Source: an uncultured Pelagibacteraceae bacterium (GTDB taxonomy: Bacteria > Pseudomonadota > Alphaproteobacteria > Pelagibacterales > Pelagibacteraceae). From it: a stretch of 64,000 nt of DNA. The DNA is taken from the NCBI GenBank assembly GCA_902569055.1, contig CACFSU010000003.1, positions 1 through 64,000 of the forward strand, in the 5' to 3' direction. The notes below the pieces were generated by a model. It searched no databases and had not been told where the DNA came from. It saw only the letters and a program-made list of their open reading frames with translations. Below are positions 33,735 to 41,956 of this stretch, piece by piece (position 1 is the stretch's first letter; each line of letters starts with the position of its first letter). A program made the position numbers and the translations under genes.

Positions 33735-35870
33735 ATGAAAATATCCATTTTATTACCTTATAAAGAAAATTTTTCACCTGATTATCCTGGTGCTGTTTCA
33801 TTATTTGTCTATGAAACTTCAAAAATAAGTAAATATAAAAAAAATATTACAATATACGGAAATACAAATTTTACTAAAAAATTTAGATTAAAATATGTAA
33901 ACATAGATTTAAAAAAAAAAATATTTATAAGTCAGACAAAATCTTATGTAAAAAAATTTATACAATTAGAAAAAAAAAATAATTCTTCGATTGTTGAAAT
34001 ACATAATAGACCTAGTTATGTTCATATACTAGATGAAAATTTAAGTGATAGAATTTTTACATTATATTTTCATAACGATCCTTTGTCTATGGATGGATCA
34101 AAAACTATAGACCAAAGAAAAAAACTATTAAAAATTTGTTATAAAATTATCTTCAATAGCTCTTGGTCAAAAAAAAGATTTTTAGAAGGATTAGAAAATA
34201 AATTCATTAATAGTAATAAATTAATAATTTGTCATCAATCAGCAAAAAAAGGAAATTTAAAAATAATCAAAAATAAAAAAAAATGGATTACATTTGTTGG
34301 TAAACTTAATAAAGCTAAAGGTTATGATGTTTTTGCAGCTTCAATAAAAAAAATATTAAATAAATATTCTGACTGGAAGGCAGTAATTATTGGTGACGAA
34401 AAAAGAGAAAAAATAAATTTAAATCACAAAAATGCTACAATACTTGGATTTAAAAAACACTCAGAAGTAATTAATATTTTTAAAAAAACAAATATTACGG
34501 TAGCTTGTTCAAGATGGGATGAACCTTTTGGAAGGACCAGCTTAGAAGCATCTGCTAATGGTTGTGCAGTAATAATAACTAATAAGGGTGGCCTACCTGA
34601 AACTGTTACCGATGCTAAAATCATAAATAAACTTACTATTAAAAATTTAACTCAAGCTATTTCTCTTTTAATTAATAATTTTAAGTTACGTAAAAAATTA
34701 CAAACTTTATCAATCAAAAATTTTTACTTAACACATAATTTTGTTTCAAAAAAAATAGATGACTATAGAACAGAAAAATTAAATTATAATAAAAATATTT
34801 CAATAAAATTAAATAAAACAAGCCTAAGGATATTACATATAACAAATTTTAATGAAAGATTAGATGGCAGACTTTTTTTTAATACTGGACGAAGAATCAA
34901 TAATGGTTTGATAAGATTGGGACACAGCGTTTTAGGCTTTAGTGATAGAGATATACAAAAATACTATAAAACTATAAACGATTTAAAAGGATCTAAAAAC
35001 TTAAATGATAAGCTAAAAAAAACTTGTTACAACTATAAACCAGATTTAATTTTGATTGGTCATGCTGATTTAATTTCAAAAGAACAAATTCAGGAACTTA
35101 AAAATGATAATCCTAATACTAAATTCGCTCAGTGGTTTTTAGATCCTTTAAATAAAAATGGTCCAGACTATGAAAGAAATAAATCAAGAATATTAGATAA
35201 AATTAAATTAATGGATGGAACATTTATAACTACAAGTCCATCTGCTTTAAATTTTTTACCTAAAAATCATAAAAATTTTTTTATACCAAATCCAAGTGAC
35301 AATTCATTTGAGACTTTGAATAATTTTAATAAATCATGTAATGTTGATGTTTTTTTTGCATTAAGTCATGGTGTGCATAGAGGTAAATTAAAAACAGGTA
35401 AAACGGATGATAGAGTTGACTTCTTAAATAAACTCCAAAAAATCACACATGACGTTAAATTTGATATTTATGGAATAAATAAAGTTCAACCAATTTGGGC
35501 TGATCATTATTTTAAAACTATTTCAAATTCAAAAATGGGATTAAATTTAAGTAGAGGTGATGCAATTAAATATTATAGCAGTGATAGAATTACTCAAATA
35601 GTAGGGAATGGTTTAGTTTGTTTAATAGATGAAAAAACCCATTATAGAAATTTTTTTAATGATAAAGAAATGGTTTTTTACCATAATATAAGTGATTTAT
35701 CTGAAAAGATTCAAAAAATTTCAAGAGATGAAAAACTTAGAAAAAAAATTGCTAAAAATGGAAAATACAAATATATGAAATATTTTAATTCAAATTTAGT
35801 TGCTGATTTTATAATAAATAAAACGTTCGATATTAATAATAAAAAAAAATATTTGTGGCATGAAAAATGA
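33735..35870 (+). CDS. Two-domain glycosyltransferase: N-terminal GT4-like, C-terminal CgeB-like
   Basis: N-half FVGKLNKAKGYDVF...DEPFGRTSLEASANGCAVI; C-half YYSSDRITQIVGNGLVCLID...; start shifted to M6 of the ORF. Confidence 0.75.
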   Translation: MKISILLPYKENFSPDYPGAVSLFVYETSKISKYKKNITIYGNTNFTKKFRLKYVNIDLKKKIFISQTKSYVKKFIQLEKKNNSSIVEIHNRPSYVHILDENLSDRIFTLYFHNDPLSMDGSKTIDQRKKLLKICYKIIFNSSWSKKRFLEGLENKFINSNKLIICHQSAKKGNLKIIKNKKKWITFVGKLNKAKGYDVFAASIKKILNKYSDWKAVIIGDEKREKINLNHKNATILGFKKHSEVINIFKKTNITVACSRWDEPFGRTSLEASANGCAVIITNKGGLPETVTDAKIINKLTIKNLTQAISLLINNFKLRKKLQTLSIKNFYLTHNFVSKKIDDYRTEKLNYNKNISIKLNKTSLRILHITNFNERLDGRLFFNTGRRINNGLIRLGHSVLGFSDRDIQKYYKTINDLKGSKNLNDKLKKTCYNYKPDLILIGHADLISKEQIQELKNDNPNTKFAQWFLDPLNKNGPDYERNKSRILDKIKLMDGTFITTSPSALNFLPKNHKNFFIPNPSDNSFETLNNFNKSCNVDVFFALSHGVHRGKLKTGKTDDRVDFLNKLQKITHDVKFDIYGINKVQPIWADHYFKTISNSKMGLNLSRGDAIKYYSSDRITQIVGNGLVCLIDEKTHYRNFFNDKEMVFYHNISDLSEKIQKISRDEKLRKKIAKNGKYKYMKYFNSNLVADFIINKTFDINNKKKYLWHEK

Positions 35871-36748
35871 ACAAATATTTAATATTTCGTACAGATAGAA
35901 TAGGGGATTTCTTAGTATCTGCAATTTTGTTAAAGTGCATCAAAAAAAATGATCCAAATGCACATATTACTGTCGTCGCATCAAATAAGAATTCTGAATA
36001 CATAAAAACTTTTCCTTATGTGAATAATGTCATTCAACTTAATAATGATTTTACAAGTAAATTAAGTGTATTTTTTAAATTATTTAAATTTAAGTATAAA
36101 ACTATTATTATTCACGATGATAAAAAAAGATCCAAATTTATTTCTTTCTTTTTAAAATCATCTAATAAAATTAAAATTTTAAAATCACAAGAAGTCACCC
36201 ATATTCAATTAATTAAGCATATTCTACAAAAAATGAATTTTAATTTTTTTGAAGACTCTTTAAATACTTTAACACATAGAGATATAGAAAAATCTAATGA
36301 CAGAAATCTTGTTCAATTACATTTTGATGAAAAATGGATTTTTAATGATTATATAGAAAAATTTATTAATATTGAGCCAACAGAAATTGAGCTAGTTAAT
36401 TTTATAAAAGAAATTCTTAACAAAAATGAGGGAAGGTTGGTCATCACAACTGGTTTTAATTTACCAGATAAAATGAGTAAAATAAAACCTTCACTTATTG
36501 ATTTAAAAGTAAATTTGTATGAAGGATTAAATTTTCTTGAATTAGAGAAAATTACCTCAAAATCTAGTGTTTTAATTTCTTGTCATGGTGCTATTTCACA
36601 CGTCGCTACAGCAAATAATATTAAGCAAATAGATATAATAGATAAATCATATAATTATGGTAAATGGACTAATCATTTTAGAAATTATAAGTTTTTATAT
36701 AGAGATAATTTCGCAAAACTATCTGATAAAATTATAGATTTAATATGA
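35867..36748 (+). CDS. Glycosyltransferase family 9 (heptosyltransferase-like)
   Basis: MNKYLIFRTDRIGDFLVSAILLKCIKKNDPNAHITVVASN; SCHGAISHVATA. Confidence 0.82.
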   Translation: MNKYLIFRTDRIGDFLVSAILLKCIKKNDPNAHITVVASNKNSEYIKTFPYVNNVIQLNNDFTSKLSVFFKLFKFKYKTIIIHDDKKRSKFISFFLKSSNKIKILKSQEVTHIQLIKHILQKMNFNFFEDSLNTLTHRDIEKSNDRNLVQLHFDEKWIFNDYIEKFINIEPTEIELVNFIKEILNKNEGRLVITTGFNLPDKMSKIKPSLIDLKVNLYEGLNFLELEKITSKSSVLISCHGAISHVATANNIKQIDIIDKSYNYGKWTNHFRNYKFLYRDNFAKLSDKIIDLI

Positions 36749-37308
36749 AATTTTTAGAAAAATACAATAATAGCAAAAATATTAGATTTAAATCATTTGA
36801 GGAAACTTTAAAAATTTCTTTCAACAGAGGCTTTAAATCGATAGTCGAAACAGGTACAGCAAGAGGAAAAACAAAATTTTTTTTTATAAAAAGATATAAT
36901 TGGAAAGATGGTATGAGCACTCCTATGTTCGCCGAATATGCAAAATTTATTATGGGTAAACTTCATACTTGTGATATATCCTCAGAAAATATTGAAAATG
37001 CTAAAAAATTTACTAGTGATTTTTCTGAATATATAGAATTTTATATCAAAGATAGCTTAGTTTTTTTAAAAGAATTTGAATATCCAATTGATTTATTATA
37101 CTTAGATTCCTTAGATGGTCATGATCCTATTGCTGCATCAAATCATCAATTAAAAGAGGCTCAAATTGCGATTAAAAAACTTCACGACAAATCATTAATT
37201 TTATTGGATGATAAAGGATCAAAAACAAATCTATCAATTGATTTTTTAACAAAAAATAATTTTAAGATTATTTATGAAACAAATCATCAAGTTCTTTTAT
37301 CTCTATAA
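36745..37308 (+). CDS. Class I SAM-dependent methyltransferase-like protein
   Basis: IVETGTARGKTKFFF; LHTCDISSENIENA; IDLLYLDSLDGHDP. Confidence 0.65.
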   Translation: MKFLEKYNNSKNIRFKSFEETLKISFNRGFKSIVETGTARGKTKFFFIKRYNWKDGMSTPMFAEYAKFIMGKLHTCDISSENIENAKKFTSDFSEYIEFYIKDSLVFLKEFEYPIDLLYLDSLDGHDPIAASNHQLKEAQIAIKKLHDKSLILLDDKGSKTNLSIDFLTKNNFKIIYETNHQVLLSL

Positions 37309-37315
37309 TTAAAGT

Positions 37316-38005
37316 TTATTTGTTCCTGGCAAAAATTAAATCAGCATTAACCCAGTTTATTAATTTATAATTATTATTTATTAATAATTTATATAAATTT
37401 GATTTTGTTATATTTTCTAATGAAAGATTATATGTTTCTAAATCTTTAATATTAATGTCGGTAATTTCTGTAACAATAATATCTATATCAAATTTATTAA
37501 AGTTAAAATTTTTCAAAGCCTCGTATTCGTAATTTTCAATATCAATGGTCAACAAATCTATTTTCGACACTTTGAATTTTGAATTTTCAATAATACTATT
37601 TAATGACTTTCCTTTTATTTTTTTTATTTCTTGAAAATTATTATTCCTACTTTCAACTAATTCTTTGCTAATCGTATTTATTGCTGATCTATTATGATAA
37701 AAAAAAAGATCTTTTTCTTCATTATCATAAGAAGTTACTAATGTTTGTATATTCAAGTCTCTAGTTCTTAATTCATCAAATTGCTTTATCGACTCTTGAT
37801 CTAAATCAATATTAATACCACTCCATCCTTTTTTGTATAATAAATATGTATTGTTATATTTAATTGGATGATTGCATCCCACGTCAATAAATATACCTTT
37901 TTTTTTCTTTTTAAATATTCTTTCAATAACTAAATCAACGTTGCTTAATGAATAAGATTTTTTAGAATACTTTTCATAATAAATCTTTTTTAAATAATTT
38001 ATCAT
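37316..38005 (-). CDS. FkbM-family methyltransferase
   Basis: GIFIDVGCNHPIKYNNTYLLYKKGWSGINIDLD; IDLLTIDIENYEYEALK. Confidence 0.82.
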   Translation of the reverse strand: MINYLKKIYYEKYSKKSYSLSNVDLVIERIFKKKKKGIFIDVGCNHPIKYNNTYLLYKKGWSGINIDLDQESIKQFDELRTRDLNIQTLVTSYDNEEKDLFFYHNRSAINTISKELVESRNNNFQEIKKIKGKSLNSIIENSKFKVSKIDLLTIDIENYEYEALKNFNFNKFDIDIIVTEITDINIKDLETYNLSLENITKSNLYKLLINNNYKLINWVNADLIFARNK

Positions 38006-38007
38006 TT

Positions 38008-38913
38008 TTATAATTTTATTTTATTTAAAGCATTATTTTTGAACAAATTTGCTTCTTGAATATATCTTCTTACCATTTGTGTAGTTTTATGGCCCGTCAT
38101 AGTCATAATATTCCTTTCCTCAGCACCAAACTCTGCTGCAGTAGTAGCAAAACCTGATCTTAGACTATGTCCAGCATATTTTGATGGATCTAAACCTGCC
38201 ATTTCAGCGTATTTTTTAATTATTAAAGCTACTGATTTATCTGAAATTTCAAAAATTTTTCCCTGATTCTTATCTACAAGTTTACAATTAATATAATTTT
38301 TAAGCGTTATAACAGGACAAAATTCTTGATTATCAAAATAGGGGATTGCTTTAACTGCCCCTTCACCAGATTGATCAGTTTTAGATCTCTTAATTAAAAT
38401 TTTAACACCTTCAGGCACAAATTCTACATCTTCATGATAGATGTTAACCAGTTCAGATCTTCTAAAACCACCTGCGAAACCTATTAAGATTAATGCTTTA
38501 TCTCTAATTTTTTCTTTATCTATTGCTTTAATTATTAATTTTAAATCATTGATTAATATAGGTTTTTTTGCTTTTTGTCTTGAACCTAAAGTTCTCTTAA
38601 TTCCATGTAAATTCTCCATTATGATTGGATGTTTGGTATCAATATAATGTCCTTTTAACTTATGAATAACACTTATTGAGGCTATTCTTCTTTTTAAAGT
38701 ACTAAATTTTGATGATTTTGATAGATATGTAATATATAGTGCAATAATTTTAGGCTCAGTTGGGAGATACTGAAACCCATTTTTAGCACAGAATGAGGAA
38801 AAATCTCTAAAATCAGCTTTATAAGCTCTCAAAGTATTATGAGCCTTTGAATTTTTTAAATTATTTAAAGTCTCAATTTCTAAGCTTTTTACATCAGTAA
38901 TTAAATTATTCAT
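38008..38913 (-). CDS. Tyrosine recombinase / site-specific integrase
   Basis: GGFRRSELV (Arg I), HSLRSGFAT (HxxR), TGHKTTQMVRRYIQEA (Tyr); SAM-like N-terminal domain. Confidence 0.93.
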   Translation of the reverse strand: MNNLITDVKSLEIETLNNLKNSKAHNTLRAYKADFRDFSSFCAKNGFQYLPTEPKIIALYITYLSKSSKFSTLKRRIASISVIHKLKGHYIDTKHPIIMENLHGIKRTLGSRQKAKKPILINDLKLIIKAIDKEKIRDKALILIGFAGGFRRSELVNIYHEDVEFVPEGVKILIKRSKTDQSGEGAVKAIPYFDNQEFCPVITLKNYINCKLVDKNQGKIFEISDKSVALIIKKYAEMAGLDPSKYAGHSLRSGFATTAAEFGAEERNIMTMTGHKTTQMVRRYIQEANLFKNNALNKIKL

Positions 38914-38919
38914 AAATTT

Positions 38920-38944
38920 TTCCGATAACCATTAATTATCGGAA
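38920..38944. promoter_or_regulatory. Perfect 9-bp inverted repeat with 7-bp spacer, TTCCGATAA-CCATTAA-TTATCGGAA (candidate recombinase core site or operator)
   Basis: Seen directly; begins 7 nt upstream of integrase start codon. Confidence 0.5.
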
Positions 38945-38992
38945 TACATATATTAGATGATTTTTGATGTCAATAGTTTAAATTAAAAAAAT

Positions 38993-39169
38993 ATGGGTTC
39001 AATTGATGGAGAAATTCCTGCTTTATGGTTTCTAATTAGTTCGATTGGTTTTGTTATTTTAACGTTTATACAATATAGAAATACCGGTAAGAGCTTTAAC
39101 ACAATATTTTTGTCTATAATGGCAATAATATTTTTTATTAGTTATATAATTTTACTAATCCCACACTAG
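38993..39169 (+). CDS. Small (58 aa) predicted two-TM membrane protein
   Basis: MGSIDGEIPALWFLISSIGFVILTFIQYRNTGKSFNTIFLSIMAIIFFISYIILLIPH*; not in the ORF track (<60 aa). Confidence 0.5.
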   Translation: MGSIDGEIPALWFLISSIGFVILTFIQYRNTGKSFNTIFLSIMAIIFFISYIILLIPH

Positions 39170-39254
39170 AAAAGTTATTAACATAACCTGTTGAAAAGTA
39201 AGTAAATTCAACAATTAAGTGATACCTTATTTAAAATAAATGTTGTAGAGTGAT

Positions 39255-39446
39255 TTTAACTTAAGAGGCAACTCTTAACTGGCCAGCCAGAGAAAGGCCG
39301 AGAGGCTCAAGTCTGGAGGGCAGAAAACCCTGTAAAGCAGCGCTAAACATATGGGGTGGTAGGTTCGGCGGTAGCGCATACAACGACGAACCATAAAATT
39401 CTGATCTTTACACCTTAAAAAGTGTAAAGTATCAGGGTTTTTTTTT
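39255..39446 (+). ncRNA. Candidate structured RNA of unknown family, ending in a rho-independent terminator (5' end approximate)
   Basis: GC-rich against AT-rich background; hairpin TTAAGAG-GCAA-CTCTTAA; CCAGA/TCTGG enclosing GCC-GAGA-GGC; AGGG/CCCT; pseudoknot GCGCTA/TAGCGC with GGTTCG/CGAACC; terminator at 3' end. Confidence 0.65.
39401..39446 (+). terminator. Rho-independent terminator
   Basis: CTGATCTTTACAC-CTTAAAAA-GTGTAAAG(T)ATCAG stem followed by GG and nine T. Confidence 0.9.
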
Positions 39447-39725
39447 ATGAAAAAATTCTCCCCTACTAAATTTCAACTAAAAGTCTGGAAATATCTTAAA
39501 ACTATACCAAAAGGTAAAGTAAAAACCTATAAAGAAGTAGCTGTCGGCGTAAAAAGCCCTAAATCAGCTCGTGCTGTAGCTAATGCTTGTGCTAAAAACC
39601 CATATGCTCCTAAAATACCTTGTCATAGGGTGATTAGATCTGATGGAGCTCTTGGGGGCTATTCTGGTAAAGGTGGAATTAAGCAAAAACTCAGATTACT
39701 AAAATCTGAAAAGGTAGTAATTTAG
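39447..39725 (+). CDS. ogt: Minimal methylated-DNA-protein cysteine methyltransferase (C-terminal domain only)
   Basis: FQLKVWKYLKTIPKGKVKTYKEVA; IPCHRVIRSDGALGGYSGG-like active-site region. Confidence 0.9.
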   Translation: MKKFSPTKFQLKVWKYLKTIPKGKVKTYKEVAVGVKSPKSARAVANACAKNPYAPKIPCHRVIRSDGALGGYSGKGGIKQKLRLLKSEKVVI

Positions 39726-40185
39726 CTATATTTTAAGGACTTTTTACGAAAAAAAAATCAGTAAAATCAACATTTTTTTATCATTTTATATGTTTCCCTC
39801 TTAAATAGTATATTTCACCCTTCAGTTGTGCCATATACAAGCTTATAGCCAAAATAGACCCCTCTATGGCCGTTTAAATGGCATATTCAATTAGTGCATC
39901 TCTCTACTATTCAACAATATCAACATTTTTAGCTTTCCTAATTTACAAATTATTTCATGATCATAATGTTAAAAAAACCCTTATTTTAAACAATTATTTA
40001 ATTTTTTTCATAATTAGCAAAAAATCCAAACAATTATTTAGTAAATAAATGTATTTTAATTTTAAATAATTCAAAATAATCTAATAATGATATTATTTAT
40101 TCTATTAATAAAATGTAATAAATACAATAATTTACTATATATACTTAATGCAATACTTTATATATTAGTAAATAAATATTACCTA

Positions 40186-41037
40186 TTATTTAACTTTTTG
40201 GAGAAAATTCTCTCTTCTTGAAATATAAATTCCACTTAATATGATAATAAATAATCCTAAGAAGGTCCAATTATCAGGAAAATCGCTAAAAAAATAATAC
40301 CCTATAATGATATTTGTAATGATTTCAAAATAGCTGAATGGAGCTAGTTTAGAGGCATCAGCGTATTTCAAAGATAGAATAAGAAATAAATGGCCTATAC
40401 ATGCAAATATACCAATAGCTGCCATCATAGACCACTGGTTTATAGTAGGTTTAACCCAAACGAATGGCATTACTGTAGATATAATTATGGCCCCTACTAA
40501 GCCAGTTAACAATAAAGTTAATAAAGGATTGTCTGAACTACTTAGTTTACGAGTTATAATTAAATAAAAGCCGTACATTACACCTGTACCAAGTGCTGCT
40601 AAACTCGCGATGTTTATCTCTAAAAAACCAGGTCGAATAACAACTAAAGATCCTACAAATCCAATAATTACTGCTGACCACCTCTTGAAACCTACTTTTT
40701 CCTCTAAAAAAATTGGAGAAAAAGCAGTGACTATTAATGGGGCAATAAATGCTAAAGTTAAAGCTTTAGCTAAAGATATAACTGAAATAGCATAAAAAAA
40801 ACAAATGTTAGCACTTAATAATATTAAACCTCTAATAAACTGTAATTTAGGTTTATCAGTCCAAACTAAATTTTGCCTAAAAAATAAAAACATTATTGGT
40901 AGAGTGAATACAACAGTAAAAAAATATCTTGCCCAAGTAATTTGTAAAACTGGAAGGTCTGAACTTAAATATTTAGCAAAACCGTCCATTATAGGAAGCA
41001 TTACCCATGCTAATAGGTTAAAAATAATAGCCTTCAT
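40186..41037 (-). CDS. EamA/DMT-family transporter
   Basis: Ten-TM EamA-like; FLEEKVGFKRWSAVIIGFVGSLVVIRPG. Confidence 0.88.
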   Translation of the reverse strand: MKAIIFNLLAWVMLPIMDGFAKYLSSDLPVLQITWARYFFTVVFTLPIMFLFFRQNLVWTDKPKLQFIRGLILLSANICFFYAISVISLAKALTLAFIAPLIVTAFSPIFLEEKVGFKRWSAVIIGFVGSLVVIRPGFLEINIASLAALGTGVMYGFYLIITRKLSSSDNPLLTLLLTGLVGAIIISTVMPFVWVKPTINQWSMMAAIGIFACIGHLFLILSLKYADASKLAPFSYFEIITNIIIGYYFFSDFPDNWTFLGLFIIILSGIYISRRENFLQKVK

Positions 41038-41053
41038 TTAGCTACGATATAGG

Positions 41054-41956
41054 TTAATTAAAGTACTTTAAAGCAAAGAATACGACTAAAGGTATAGTTA
41101 TAAATGACATTAAAGTAGATACCACAATCATGCTAGCAACATTATCAACTATTTTTTTTGGAGAGTAAATTGATCCGACAAGATAATTCAAAATTGCACT
41201 TGGCATAGAACATTGAATAAGCAGAACACCTGCTGCAAATCCCTCTAATTCAAAATATAAAATTAGTAGATAGCCTATTATGGGTCCTAAAATCACACGA
41301 CCAATAGAAGAAAATATTGCTTTATTAAGAGAAAAAACTTTTAATCTTGTAAGAGCTATTCCTAAAGACATTAAAATTAAAAAAATCGTGGCATACATAA
41401 GTAGAAAAGTAGTATTTTCAACAAAAGCAGGGATTCTCAAGTCATAATAAAGAAGTGAAACTGACAAGATAATAGCATAAAAAGGAGGGCTTTTAATAAT
41501 TACATCAATACTAAATTTTCTATCAGCTAGAAAAACACCGAGTGTAAAGTGACATAATATAATTAAAGCAGAAATTGCAGCGGAAACGCCTAATCCTTGA
41601 GAACCATAAGCAAATAAACATATTGGTAAACCCATATTTCCAGTATTAGGCATTATAAAAGGAGGTAATTCTCTTATTATATCTTTAGTATTTTGAATAA
41701 ATAAAAAGACAATACCTACAACGGAAAACCCAACTATAGCTATTAAGTAATACCAAAAATAATCTTTGAAAATATAAAATGAGATATTAACAGGATTAAG
41801 GGCGTAAATTATCATTGCAGGAGTGCCCACATTAGCTGCAAAGTTAGTAATGAATGCAGTATCAATTTTAGGGTTTTTCTTACCTAAATAATATCCAATT
41901 CCAACTACAAAAAAAACAGGAAATAAAACTTCAAAAAGTTTTAAATAAATTTCCAT
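41054..41956 (-). CDS. AEC-family transporter
   Basis: Multi-TM; FIMPNTGNMGLPICLFAYG; QCSMPSAILNYLVG. Confidence 0.88.
   Translation of the reverse strand: MEIYLKLFEVLFPVFFVVGIGYYLGKKNPKIDTAFITNFAANVGTPAMIIYALNPVNISFYIFKDYFWYYLIAIVGFSVVGIVFLFIQNTKDIIRELPPFIMPNTGNMGLPICLFAYGSQGLGVSAAISALIILCHFTLGVFLADRKFSIDVIIKSPPFYAIILSVSLLYYDLRIPAFVENTTFLLMYATIFLILMSLGIALTRLKVFSLNKAIFSSIGRVILGPIIGYLLILYFELEGFAAGVLLIQCSMPSAILNYLVGSIYSPKKIVDNVASMIVVSTLMSFITIPLVVFFALKYFN

Noticed and set aside
33391-38944. Classical tRNA-Glu attB integration with duplicated tRNA 3' end
   Set aside because: No repeat of the tRNA 3' segment was seen near the integrase end, so only an island hypothesis is reported.
39340-39400. 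tmRNA-like look of GGGGTGGTAGGTTCGGCGG ... GCATACAACGACGAACCATAA
   Set aside because: No acceptor piece with T-arm and CCA upstream to pair with GGGGTGG, no plausible proteolysis tag ending in AA; GGTTCG/CGAACC are better explained as a pseudoknot stem.
39255-39400. RNase P, SRP, 6S or known riboswitch identity for the structured RNA
   Set aside because: No CR-I/CR-V RNase P motifs, no SRP GGAAG/AGCA loop, no recognised aptamer core; kept as unknown family.
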